Source: an uncultured Paracoccaceae bacterium (GTDB lineage: Bacteria; Pseudomonadota; Alphaproteobacteria; Rhodobacterales; Rhodobacteraceae). From it: a stretch of 64,000 nucleotides of DNA. Positions 7,812 to 16,270 of this stretch are shown one piece after another. The number at the start of each line of letters is the position of its first letter. Position 1 is the first letter of the stretch. The translations under genes were made by a program, and so were the position numbers. The stretch spans positions 97,747 through 161,746 of the forward strand of contig CANLND010000009.1 in assembly GCA_947492585.1 (NCBI GenBank). Direction: 5' to 3'. The notes beneath the pieces were generated by a model, which worked only from the letters and a program-made list of their open reading frames with translations, was not told where the DNA came from and did not search any database.

Positions 7812-9173
7812 TTACAGTCGTCGTACGCGCGGCTGTCTGATCGCCTGCGCCGGATCAATCATCAGCTCAGTCAACGCCCAGACCAACGCATCCAACCGAT
7901 CCGGGGACCCCGCCCCCTGATAGCCCTGCGGCGTCATCTGGCACATTTGTTCTTCCAGTTCGCTCAACCCGGCCACATGGTGCACTTTGCCCTGTTCATA
8001 CAGACCCGCAACCGGTTCCGCCCGCGCGGCTTTCCCTTTGCTGGCGTGTCGGGCGCGAAACGGCACCAAGGGATCCACCTGCCGCAGCAAGGTTTCAATT
8101 AACGCCCCCCCTTGATTGACCTCCGCCACCACCCTATCGGCATTATACGTCTCACGGGCTGCAATCGCCGCCCGCGCCCAGGCCAGTGGACCAACCCCCT
8201 GTACGGTGCAATCCGCCAGAACATAAGCCCGCCAATCCGCGACCTCCCCTTGCGTGACGGCTCCGGCAACCAAGATGCCACAGGCATCTGACGTGCCATG
8301 CGCTGTTACGGCCGGATCAACGGCAACAATCACACGATCCAAATCGGGCACCTCAGAAAGGCCCAGTTGCGACAGCTGCTGGATGGACCACATCGCGCCG
8401 TCGACCTCGTGCAGCACCTCCCCCATCAACTCCTGTTGCCCCAGCCGTGTCCCCCCATATCGCGCCGACACTTCCGCCAGAAAGGATGGAGCCAGATTGG
8501 CCCGATTGGCAAAGGTCGAGGCATGCGTCTGCACCGTCGAAGGACTGGCCAGAAGCCTGCTCAGCACCGGTGCCACCCGCGGGGTTGTGGTGACACATAC
8601 ACGCGGATCCTCGCCAAGGCGCAGCGCAAACTGCAGCATATCCCACGCCTGATCCCCCTTCTTCCACTTGGCCAGCTCATCCGCCCAGGCCGCGTCAAAC
8701 TGTGGCCCACGCAAAGCGTCTGGATCTTGCGCCGAAAACGCCTGCGCCTCGGCACCATTGGGCCAGATCAGTTTGCGCGCGCTGGCTTTCCATTGCGGGC
8801 GCCGGTCCGGCGGCGCACAGGCCAGGAGCCCGCTCTCGCCTTCGATCATCACGTCGCGCACCTGATCATAGGTCTCCCCCACAAGCGCCACCCGCCGCGC
8901 CCGGCCCGGATCCCCCGCCCGCGCCCCTTCCACCAAACGGCGCACCCATTCCGCGCCCGCCCGTGTCTTGCCCGCTCCGCGCCCCCCCAGGATCACCCAG
9001 CTCCGCCAGTCCCCGCCTGGTGGGCGCTGATGCGGCAGGGCCCAGAACCCAAATTCATACGGCAGCGCCTCCAGCAGGTGATCACTGAGTGTATCAAGAA
9101 ATTGTTGTCGGTCCTGCGGCGTCCTGCAAGCGATCCAGCCGCTCCATGAGCTCTGCGCGCGCGGCGCTGGCAT
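7812..9173 (-). CDS. GTA gene g2: large terminase subunit
   Basis: This is a DNA-packaging ATPase/nuclease of about 453 residues with the start chosen here (MPAPRAQSSW). That start places the conserved W...FLDTLS segment near the N-terminus as in homologues. A longer in-frame start at 9257 exists but would extend far into g1. Motifs are Walker A GGRGAGKT (63-70), Walker B with DE at 165-166, motif TTTP (196-199) and the nuclease aspartate in VIVAVDP (Asp286). It packages about 4-kb pieces of host DNA in known GTAs. The start remains uncertain because no strong ribosome site is visible. Confidence 0.9.
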   Translation of the reverse strand: MPAPRAQSSWSGWIACRTPQDRQQFLDTLSDHLLEALPYEFGFWALPHQRPPGGDWRSWVILGGRGAGKTRAGAEWVRRLVEGARAGDPGRARRVALVGETYDQVRDVMIEGESGLLACAPPDRRPQWKASARKLIWPNGAEAQAFSAQDPDALRGPQFDAAWADELAKWKKGDQAWDMLQFALRLGEDPRVCVTTTPRVAPVLSRLLASPSTVQTHASTFANRANLAPSFLAEVSARYGGTRLGQQELMGEVLHEVDGAMWSIQQLSQLGLSEVPDLDRVIVAVDPAVTAHGTSDACGILVAGAVTQGEVADWRAYVLADCTVQGVGPLAWARAAIAARETYNADRVVAEVNQGGALIETLLRQVDPLVPFRARHASKGKAARAEPVAGLYEQGKVHHVAGLSELEEQMCQMTPQGYQGAGSPDRLDALVWALTELMIDPAQAIRQPRVRRL

Positions 9174-9486
9174 CAAATCCGATGCCGCTGTCATTGTCTG
9201 TGGCACGGGCGTCACGAAGCTGTTCGACAAGGGTTTTCTCCACTTTTTGACATTCACGGATCAGGCTCTCCAGCTTGCCAACCGGCGGCCGCTGCGCCAT
9301 CAGCTCTGGGTCCAGATCAAGGCTATCGCTCAGCATCTCATGCCAGCACTCCACCTCTTGTCGAAGCTGTTGAATAGAGCGCAGCAAGGAGCGCAACAGG
9401 TCCATGGTCTGCGCCAAAAGCGCATCGGCACGATCGAAATCAATCCTGCCCTCTGCCACTACGGCAGATCTCTTTGAATGTGTCAT
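9094..9486 (-). CDS. GTA gene g1: small terminase subunit
   Basis: This 130-residue protein is the first gene of the cluster. It is almost entirely helical, with a coiled-coil-like core (LLRSLLRSIQQLRQEVECWHEML) and a helical C-terminal part (RAELMERLDRLQDA). The g1 product of the R. capsulatus GTA acts as a non-specific small terminase. The identification here rests on position, length and the recognisable sequence. It overlaps the terminase gene by about 80 bp with the start used here. Confidence 0.8.
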   Translation of the reverse strand: MTHSKRSAVVAEGRIDFDRADALLAQTMDLLRSLLRSIQQLRQEVECWHEMLSDSLDLDPELMAQRPPVGKLESLIRECQKVEKTLVEQLRDARATDNDSGIGFDASAARAELMERLDRLQDAAGPTTIS

Positions 9487-9671
9487 AAAGGATCCGAGTT
9501 TTTTACACCCGCCATATGGCAGGAGATGACCCGTCCAGACGCACGCATATGCGCCTTCCGCAGGTCCAGCTTAGCAAGGCTCGCGTTTCAATCAATGCAC
9601 TCGTAAAAACCAGCGTTCCGCCGCGCTGCCGCAATCCTAGTCACCCGCCCGCGCTACGCGCAACGCCGGTC

Positions 9672-9729
9672 CTCTTTTTGGCCCAAACTACCCCGGGGGA
9701 GCGGCCAAAGGCCGTGGGGGCAGCGCCCC
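9672..9729 (+). repeat. Dispersed hairpin repeat, copy A
   Basis: The copy reads CTCTTTTTGGCCCAAA, then ACCCCGGGGGA, a variable hairpin (CGGCC-aaa-GGCCG) and a second hairpin GGGGGCAGCGCCCC. The same architecture recurs at 35283-35337 and 41093-41154 in the same orientation. It lies between mltG and the GTA promoter region. It resembles the REP-like intergenic elements often seen in Rhodobacterales genomes. Confidence 0.8.
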
Positions 9730-9735
9730 AAACGC

Positions 9736-9764
9736 AAACACCCGCCCAAATTGGGCGGGTGTTT
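9736..9764 (-). terminator. mltG terminator
   Basis: A 12-bp perfect stem AAACACCCGCCC / GGGCGGGTGTTT with a 5-base loop lies about 20 bp after the mltG stop. It separates the fatty-acid/mltG operon from the GTA cluster, which continues on the same strand. Confidence 0.8.
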
Positions 9765-9782
9765 CAGGACCAAAAGGTCACA

Positions 9783-10937
9783 TCAGTTATTGTTGCGTTC
9801 GGCTTCGATCCGACGCCAATTGGCGACATTTCGATTGTGCTCCGCCAGCGTCTCGGCAAAGGCGTGACCGCCGGTGCCATCGGCAACAAAGAAGATATAA
9901 TCCGTGTCGTCCGGGTTCACCGCCGCATCCAGACTTGCAAAGCCGGGGTTGGCAATAGGGGTCGGTGGTAAACCATCGATCACATACGTATTCCACGGCG
10001 TTGCACGACGCAGCTCACTTTGCCGCAAACCCCGGCCCAGCACGCCTTCCCCTTTGGTCACGCCGTAGATCACCGTCGGGTCCGTCTGCAGGCGCATGCC
10101 GCGATTGATCCGGTTGGTGAAAACCGATGCCACCTGACGGCGTTCGCGCGCCACACCGGTTTCCTTTTCGATGATCGACGCCAGGATCAGCATCTCTTCT
10201 GGGCTGGTCACAGCAGCATTGGGCGACCGGCTGGCCCAGGCGGCCTCGATCCGTTCAACCTGACGCGTCTTCATTTGCGCCAGAACATCCACACGGCTGG
10301 TCCCCGGACGGACCTCATAACTGTCGGGGGCCAATGCCCCTTCGTCCGGACGCGGACCGGGGTCGCCGATCAGAATGTCCATCGCCTTTAGCGCTTCGAC
10401 AACCTGCCAACTGGTCACACCTTCGGCCAAGGTCACGCGGTAGCGCGTGTCCGCCTCGCCGCGTACACGGGTGTATTCGGCCGGTGCGGCCTCTAATACA
10501 GGCTGAAATTCAGCCCGTTCCACAAACCGGTTGGTGGCGGGATCCAGTTCGCGCACCTCTGCCACCACACGGGTGACCCCGACGCGGTACACAATTTCGG
10601 TGCCACAGGTTGATGCGCCGCCCCGTGTGATCTGGTCGGTAATCTCAGACATAGAGGCACCGGGCATCACCAGATAGCTGCCGGCTTTCAGCTGGCTAAC
10701 TTTTTCGGTGTATTTGGCGCCGATGCGAAAGAGTGGCGCGGATTGAACCGCACCTTGATCCGCCAGTTCTTCGCTAACGCGGGTCATATTGCTGCCCCGT
10801 TCCACCCGCAGGCAGATCGCGGCGTCCAACGGACCGTCAGCGCTGTACTGCGATTTACCCCATAGGATGACGCCGCCCAACAGGAACAGCGCCACCATCA
10901 GTATGGTCAGCATATTAGAGGCGAGACTGCGCCACAT
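9783..10937 (-). CDS. mltG: Endolytic transglycosylase MltG (YceG)
   Basis: This 384-residue inner-membrane enzyme cleaves nascent peptidoglycan strands and is thought to terminate glycan chain growth. One N-terminal membrane helix (residues about 8-27) is followed by a LysM-like region and the YceG catalytic domain with LASIIEKETGVARER (catalytic Glu about 257), TDPTVIYG and YNTY-like NTYVIDGLPPTPIANPG near the end. The ATG follows the fabF stop with no gap (TAAATG), so the two are co-translated. The fabF-mltG pair is common in Proteobacteria. Confidence 0.95.
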   Translation of the reverse strand: MWRSLASNMLTILMVALFLLGGVILWGKSQYSADGPLDAAICLRVERGSNMTRVSEELADQGAVQSAPLFRIGAKYTEKVSQLKAGSYLVMPGASMSEITDQITRGGASTCGTEIVYRVGVTRVVAEVRELDPATNRFVERAEFQPVLEAAPAEYTRVRGEADTRYRVTLAEGVTSWQVVEALKAMDILIGDPGPRPDEGALAPDSYEVRPGTSRVDVLAQMKTRQVERIEAAWASRSPNAAVTSPEEMLILASIIEKETGVARERRQVASVFTNRINRGMRLQTDPTVIYGVTKGEGVLGRGLRQSELRRATPWNTYVIDGLPPTPIANPGFASLDAAVNPDDTDYIFFVADGTGGHAFAETLAEHNRNVANWRRIEAERNNN

Positions 10938-12203
10938 TTACTTGAACTTCCCAAACAGCACCGACGCATTGGTGCCGCCAAACCCAAATGAATTGGACAG
11001 AGCGACGTCAATTTTGCGTTCGCGCTTTGCGTTTGGTGCCAGATCAATCTCGGTTTCAACCGCAGGGTTGTCCAAGTTGATGGTCGGCGGGGCCACCTGA
11101 TCGCGGATCGCCAGAATAGAGAAGATCGCCTCAATCGCGCCCGCAGCGCCCAGCAGGTGACCCGTTGCAGATTTGGTCGATGACATGGTGACGTTGCCTG
11201 CATGATCGCCCAGCATGCGTTCAACCGCCCCCAGTTCAATCGTGTCGGCCATGGTCGAGGTGCCATGCGCGTTGATGTAGTCCACATCCGCAGGTGTCAG
11301 ACCTGCGTTTTTCAACGCAGCACGCATGGAGCGTTCGCCACCTTCCCCCGTCTCGGACGGCGCAGTAATGTGATAGGCGTCGCCAGACAGGCCATAGCCC
11401 AACACTTCGGCGTAGATCGTGGCGCCGCGCGCAACCGCATGATCATAGTCTTCCAAAACCACAATGCCTGCGCCTTCGCCCATGACAAACCCGTCACGGT
11501 CCGTGTCATAAGGACGCGAGGCTTTCTTGGGGTCATCTGCGTATTTGGTCGAGAGCGCCTTGCAGGCGTTAAAACCCGCAATGCCAATCTCACAGATCGC
11601 GGCTTCCGCGCCGCCGGCGATCATAACATCCGCATCGCCCGATTTGATCAGGCGCGCCGCATCACCAATGGCGTGGGCACCAGTGGAACAGGCCGTCACA
11701 ACAGAATGGTTGGGACCTTTGAACCCGTGCTTGATCGACACCTGACCCGAGATCAGGTTGATTAGCGCTCCAGGGATAAAGAACGGCGAAACACGACGAG
11801 GGCCGCGCTCTTTGATCATCACAGCCGTATCCGCGATAGAGCTCAGCCCGCCAATGCCCGACCCGATCATCACGCCAGTGCGTTCCAGGCTGTCCTGATC
11901 TTCTGGCTGCCAGCCCGCGTCTTTGATGGCCATGTCAGCCGCCGCAATGCCGTACAGAATAAAATCATCGATCTTTTTCTGATCTTTTTTGATCACCCAG
12001 TCATCCGGATTAAAGGTGCCCTCGGACCCATCGCCACGGGGAACCTCACAAGCGTAGGTGGTTGTCACGCCGCTTGCTTCGGCGTCAAACACCGTGATCG
12101 GGCCCGCGCCAGACTGACCGTCCAACAGACGCGACCATGTTTCTTCTACACCGCTTGCAAGCGGGGTCACCAAACCCAGTCCGGTCACAACTACTCGACG
12201 CAT
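10938..12203 (-). CDS. fabF: Beta-ketoacyl-ACP synthase II
   Basis: This is a 421-residue condensing enzyme of fatty acid elongation. The start at MRRVVVTGLGLVTPL is set by AAGGAG eight bases upstream. A longer reading upstream adds 27 unsupported residues. The active site is the Cys in VVTACSTGAHAIG (Cys172) with the His in INAHGTST and TGHLLGAAG, and the glycine-rich SNSFGFGGTNA is near the C-terminus. It is normally next to acpP, but here a plus-strand PilZ gene separates them, so fabF-mltG must have its own promoter in 12204-12608. Confidence 0.97.
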   Translation of the reverse strand: MRRVVVTGLGLVTPLASGVEETWSRLLDGQSGAGPITVFDAEASGVTTTYACEVPRGDGSEGTFNPDDWVIKKDQKKIDDFILYGIAAADMAIKDAGWQPEDQDSLERTGVMIGSGIGGLSSIADTAVMIKERGPRRVSPFFIPGALINLISGQVSIKHGFKGPNHSVVTACSTGAHAIGDAARLIKSGDADVMIAGGAEAAICEIGIAGFNACKALSTKYADDPKKASRPYDTDRDGFVMGEGAGIVVLEDYDHAVARGATIYAEVLGYGLSGDAYHITAPSETGEGGERSMRAALKNAGLTPADVDYINAHGTSTMADTIELGAVERMLGDHAGNVTMSSTKSATGHLLGAAGAIEAIFSILAIRDQVAPPTINLDNPAVETEIDLAPNAKRERKIDVALSNSFGFGGTNASVLFGKFK

Positions 12204-12608
12204 ACCTTGCTCTCCTTCGCCTCGGCAATTCCGCACTCCAGATAGCTTGGAATGGCACCAAGGTTCAAGAGCGCCGTCATCCAAGGTGACCGTGAAAAAG
12301 ATGCATATAGTTTTTATGTTTAATTATCGACGCACAGCATAACTCTGAAACGAATAGCCGTCACAGTCTTCATAGTCCGTTCGACCGTGATGCCTTTATT
12401 GGTTCCCAAAGGTGTCACCGCGGGTTGGCACATCCCCTTGTGTCGACCCGCAACCTCTGAATTCGCCCCACGTTTGCGTGAAATCTGAAAGAAAGCCGCC
12501 CGATGTTAAGGCCAAATTAGGGCATGCATCATGATATGGGGAAAGACACCGTAAAACCCTGCTCCTGGCGGGTAGACCACTGCGAAACACGTAATTCGGA
12601 ACAAAACT
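12204..12608. promoter_or_regulatory. Divergent intergenic region, fabF / PilZ gene
   Basis: This 405-bp stretch contains no credible gene. It must hold the promoters for fabF (minus) and the PilZ protein gene (plus). An AT-rich tract lies at about 12295-12330 (ATGCATATAGTTTTTATG), a plausible minus-strand promoter zone. I see no clear operator. Confidence 0.5.
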
Positions 12609-13490
12609 ATGCGGAAATTTCTGCAAATTGGCGCATGTATGGCGATGTGGGCAGCCGCACAGCCGGCCTATGCCGCAAACCGTATCAGCTGCCAACTGCA
12701 TGAAGATCTGTCCGGGCTGCACACATCAGCCGCTCGTTTTTTGGAGCATATTTCAACGGGGGCCCACTCTGGCGCACGCGAGAAACTGCGCGCCCAACTG
12801 GATGCGCTGTCCGAAGATTTCTTAAAACGAGAGCTTGAAGACGCCGGGCTCACACGTCTGACAGCCACGTTTTTGTCATACATCCGAATGCAGGAACGGC
12901 TGGTTCAGCAATACGATATCGCGCCCCCCAAAAAGGCAAACGATCTAGCCCAGCGGTTATCAGCCCATGATGCGACCAAACGGGTGCGTCGCGAAGTCGA
13001 AAAGCTTGGCTGTAAAGGCGAAGGTGGCGCTGTTGACGGCCACTCAACCGGTCTGCCGGGCGGGACGGCCTCCAATTTGGGCCGCCGCGTCGAACCAAAA
13101 GAAGCCGCCGCCATGTCGGTTGCGGCCATTGCCCTTATCTTCATTGTGATTGTGTCGATCGAACGCATCGCGCAGCGGCACAGACGGCGTGCCAAAAGAT
13201 TTCCCTGTGCCACAGCCTGTTGGGTTGTCCCGCTTGGCGAATTGCGAACAGGCCAAAGGGCCGAACAGGCCTCCTTTGTCGATGTCAGCCAACTGGGCGG
13301 GAAGATCCGAATTGAACATAGTTTCGCGCCCGAAGATTCCATTCAGATTTTGGTCGGCGATCAAACGTTGGAAGCCTATGTGGTGTGGTGCAATGCGGAT
13401 TATGTCGGTGTGAAGTTCGGCGCGCGGCTCACCGAAGCTGAGCTGATGCTCATCCGGTCATCGCAGAAAACTGCCGCAAAATCTGCGTAA
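12609..13490 (+). CDS. Membrane-anchored PilZ domain protein
   Basis: This 293-residue protein has an N-terminal signal peptide (cleavage near residue 23), a helical periplasmic region (about 24-160, predicted from charge and heptads), one membrane helix (about 168-186, AMSVAAIALIFIVIVSI), then a cytoplasmic PilZ domain (about 190-285). The c-di-GMP motifs RxxxR (RRAKR, 193-197) and DxSxxG (DVSQLG, 225-230) are present, so ligand binding is plausible. The topology suggests signalling between periplasm and cytoplasm. It is a lone plus-strand gene inserted between acpP and fabF. Confidence 0.82.
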   Translation: MRKFLQIGACMAMWAAAQPAYAANRISCQLHEDLSGLHTSAARFLEHISTGAHSGAREKLRAQLDALSEDFLKRELEDAGLTRLTATFLSYIRMQERLVQQYDIAPPKKANDLAQRLSAHDATKRVRREVEKLGCKGEGGAVDGHSTGLPGGTASNLGRRVEPKEAAAMSVAAIALIFIVIVSIERIAQRHRRRAKRFPCATACWVVPLGELRTGQRAEQASFVDVSQLGGKIRIEHSFAPEDSIQILVGDQTLEAYVVWCNADYVGVKFGARLTEAELMLIRSSQKTAAKSA

Positions 13491-13516
13491 TCGAAAACGT
13501 GACTCCCAAACACAAA

Positions 13517-13551
13517 AAAACGGCGCCTCCCACCTGGGACGCACCGTTTCA
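13517..13551 (-). terminator. acpP terminator
   Basis: An imperfect stem AAACGGCGC-TCCCA / GGGA-GCACCGTTT with a T run (TTTTTTTG) on the minus-strand side lies between acpP and the end of the convergent PilZ gene. It could serve both genes. Confidence 0.65.
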
Positions 13552-13578
13552 TGTTCGGTCGATAAGGACCGAAAAACC

Positions 13579-13812
13579 TTAGGACGCTTCGGTGATGAAT
13601 TTCACAGCGTCGCCAAATGTCTGGATGGTTTCAGCTGCGTCATCAGGGATTTCGATGCCGAATTCTTCTTCGAAGGCCATGACCAGCTCAACGGTGTCCA
13701 GGCTGTCGGCGCCCAGGTCGTCGATGAACGATGCGTTCTCGGTTACTTTTTCTTCTTCAACACCCAGGTGCTCTACAACGATTTTCTTTACGCGGTCTGC
13801 AACGTCGCTCAT
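13579..13812 (-). CDS. acpP: Acyl carrier protein
   Basis: This 77-residue acidic protein carries growing acyl chains on a 4'-phosphopantetheine arm. The attachment serine is Ser37 in [12 protein letters not shown]. The start [10 protein letters not shown] is supported by GAGGAA upstream. The length matches bacterial ACP. It lies 420 bp after fabG, with a separate hairpin behind fabG, so it is probably transcribed strongly from its own promoter. Confidence 0.98.
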   Translation of the reverse strand: MSDVADRVKKIVVEHLGVEEEKVTENASFIDDLGADSLDTVELVMAFEEEFGIEIPDDAAETIQTFGDAVKFITEAS

Positions 13813-14234
13813 GGTCATTCCTCGTCTTTTTTCAGGGCAATCTGCCCGGTTTTGCCCGTGCCCACAGGGGGCGGCGTAGATATGCCCGAAACGGGCGGTT
13901 GCGCCCCAGACGGGGCACGCACACCACATTTATAAATGTGGAGACACGAATATGCGCCGCCTATAGCACAGCTTTCAGCCAAGGCAAACGTTTTCACAAC
14001 GTTAATGTCAACCTCAGGCGTCATGGCAGGTTTGCAATCTCGCAAATGCCACAGTCTGGCGGCACGGGTTTGGCGTGCTGGATCCTATGTATGTGCCACA
14101 CCGGCGCAGACAAGACCTTGATCCTATTGAATATGCTCAGGTCGTCAGGGCGTGACGATCTCGCAAAATGGCCTTCCGCACTGATGCAGAAGGCCCGGAG
14201 TTTTCAGTGTTTCATCGATCCCGATCAGGGGCGA
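13813..14234. promoter_or_regulatory. Intergenic region upstream of acpP
   Basis: This 422-bp non-coding region holds the acpP promoter on the minus strand, with AAACGTT-type AT-rich sequence around 13980-14010, and the fabG terminator at 14170-14195. I see no open frame with coding character and no recognisable riboswitch. Confidence 0.5.
14170..14195 (-). terminator. fabG terminator
   Basis: A stem GGCCTTC / GAAGGCC with a 12-base loop is followed on the minus strand by ATTTTGC. It lies 40 bp after the fabG stop and probably separates fabD-fabG from acpP transcription. Confidence 0.6.
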
Positions 14235-14972
14235 TTACAGCATCGCCATGCCGCCGTTGACATGCAGCGTGGTACCGGTAACATACCCGGCCTCGGCGCT
14301 GGCAAGATACAGCACAGCTGACGCGATTTCGTCAGAGGCGCCCATGCGGCCCGCTGGGATCTGTGTCAGGATTGCATCCTTCTGGGTCTCGTTCAGCTTG
14401 TCTGTCATGGCTGTGGCAATGAACCCAGGGGCCACTGCGTTGACCGTGATGCCCCGGTTCGCGACTTCGTAGGCCAGCGATTTGGACATGCCGATCATGC
14501 CGGCCTTGGAGGCTGCATAGTTGCCCTGACCCGGGTTACCGGTGGCGCCAACGATCGACGAAATGTTGATGATACGTCCCCAGCGCGCCTTCATCATGCC
14601 CCGCAATACACCACGGCACAGGCGCATGGTGGAGGTCAGGTTGACGTTGATCACGCTGTCCCATTCCTCATCCTTCATCCGCATAAACAGGTTGTCTTTG
14701 GTGATGCCGGCGTTGTTGACCAGAATGTCCACCGACCCCATCGCCGCAACCGCCTGTTTGGGCAGCGCTTCTACGGCGTCGGCGTCGCTTAGATTGCAGG
14801 TCAGAACATGGGCGCGTTCCCCCAGTTCAGCGGCCAGCGCCTGCAGCGGTTCTTCGCGGGTGCCTGACAGAGCAACGGTGGCGCCGGCGCCGTGCAACGC
14901 GCGCGCAATGTCTCCACCAATGCCGCCCGAAGCGCCGGTGATCAGGGCTGTTTTGCCGTTCAAATCAAACAT
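14235..14972 (-). CDS. fabG: 3-oxoacyl-ACP reductase
   Basis: This 245-residue short-chain dehydrogenase reduces 3-oxoacyl-ACP with NADPH in fatty acid elongation. It shows TGASGGIG (12-19) for cofactor binding, NNAG (86-89), the catalytic Ser139, and YxxxK (Tyr152, Lys156) in GNYAASKAG. The C-terminal VTGTTLHVNGGMAM is typical. AAGGAAG precedes the ATG. It follows fabD by 84 bp in the same direction, so the two are likely cotranscribed. Confidence 0.97.
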   Translation of the reverse strand: MFDLNGKTALITGASGGIGGDIARALHGAGATVALSGTREEPLQALAAELGERAHVLTCNLSDADAVEALPKQAVAAMGSVDILVNNAGITKDNLFMRMKDEEWDSVINVNLTSTMRLCRGVLRGMMKARWGRIINISSIVGATGNPGQGNYAASKAGMIGMSKSLAYEVANRGITVNAVAPGFIATAMTDKLNETQKDAILTQIPAGRMGASDEIASAVLYLASAEAGYVTGTTLHVNGGMAML

Positions 14973-15056
14973 TGTCTCTTCCTTATACAGTGGTCGGCGC
15001 GCTGTGCTGTCCGTTTCCAGAGGTCAACACCGCGCCGAAATTCTCCAAAACTCAGA

Positions 15057-15986
15057 TTAGGATGCGGCCGACTGGGCGTCTTCGGCGGTGCCCACCTGAC
15101 GCGAAGTCAGCGAACGGTCAATCTTGCGGATCATGCCCGACAAGGCCTTGCCGGCGCCAATTTCCCAGAACTCGGTGACCCCTTTGGCCGCCATGACCTG
15201 TACGCTTTCGCGCCACCGCACCGAACCTGTCACCTGTTCAACAAGCAATGCACGGATTTCGTCCGGGCTGGTCACCACATCGGCGCGCACATTGGCGATC
15301 AAGGGCACTGCTGGCGCCTTGATTTCGACCCCCGCCAAGGCCTCGGCCATGACATCCGCAGCGGGCTGCATCAAAGCACAATGGAATGGTGCGCTCACCG
15401 GCAGCATCACGGCGCGTTTTGCGCCCTTTTCTTTGGCGATCACAGCCGCGCGTTCAACGGCTGCTTTGCTGCCGGACACCACCACCTGTGTTGGATCATT
15501 GTCGTTTGCCGCCTGACACACATCGCCATCAGCAGCTTCGGCTGCGACGGCGCGCACGGCCTCAAGGTCAAGGCCCAGAATGGCCGCCATCGCGCCCTGC
15601 CCCACCGGAACCGCGCTTTGCATTGCCTGACCACGGGTCCGCAACAGGCGTGCCGTGTCGGCAATCGAAATCGCACCGGCCGCCGCCAGAGCGGAATATT
15701 CCCCCAAGGAATGCCCGGCCACAAAAGCCGCGGTGTCGATCGAAACGCCTTCGGCTTCCAGCGCGCGCATTGCCGCCATTGACGTGGCCATCAGAGCGGG
15801 CTGGGCATTTTGCGTCAGGGTCAGGGTTTCGATGTCCCCCTCCCAGATCAGCTTGCTCAGGCTTTCCCCCAACGCGGCGTCAACCTCATCAAATACGGCT
15901 TGGGCCGCCGGATAGGCCTCAGCCAGCGCACGGCCCATGCCGATCGTTTGGGCGCCCTGCCCCGGAAACACAAATGCGATTGTCAT
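15057..15986 (-). CDS. fabD: Malonyl-CoA-ACP transacylase
   Basis: This 309-residue enzyme loads malonyl groups onto ACP. The start MTIAFVFPGQGAQ is supported by GAGG six bases upstream, and an upstream in-frame extension lacks family similarity. The catalytic Ser93 is in GHSLGE, and the family motif SAPFHCALM carries the His. The C-terminal tail is Ala/Ser-rich. It is the first gene of the fab cluster here, with the promoter in the divergent region shared with the cytochrome b561 gene. Confidence 0.97.
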   Translation of the reverse strand: MTIAFVFPGQGAQTIGMGRALAEAYPAAQAVFDEVDAALGESLSKLIWEGDIETLTLTQNAQPALMATSMAAMRALEAEGVSIDTAAFVAGHSLGEYSALAAAGAISIADTARLLRTRGQAMQSAVPVGQGAMAAILGLDLEAVRAVAAEAADGDVCQAANDNDPTQVVVSGSKAAVERAAVIAKEKGAKRAVMLPVSAPFHCALMQPAADVMAEALAGVEIKAPAVPLIANVRADVVTSPDEIRALLVEQVTGSVRWRESVQVMAAKGVTEFWEIGAGKALSGMIRKIDRSLTSRQVGTAEDAQSAAS

Positions 15987-16270
15987 CACGGACCTCGTCT
16001 TTTTTGTAACATTTCCCTCTGATGTAGCCGCCTTGTGCAAAGGGCACAAGCGATGGTGCAAATCCGCGCACAGACTGTGTGGGCTTTTGCGGCACAAATC
16101 CGGTCTTCCGGCGGTTGCTGTAGCCGATTTGGCCCCCTAGTGTTTTTACAAGACAGCCTGTTTTTGCGCGCTCCCATGTTTATGGGCGAATAAATATGCG
16201 TGCTTGGTTGTTTAACCTCGTGGGACCTTCGCCCCACACGCCATCGCCCCGAACAAAAAGGAACGGATCC

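Noticed and set aside
1..9486. GTA cluster interpreted as an active prophage
   Set aside because: There is no integrase, lysogeny regulator or replication gene in view. The gene order is that of the vertically inherited GTA cluster.
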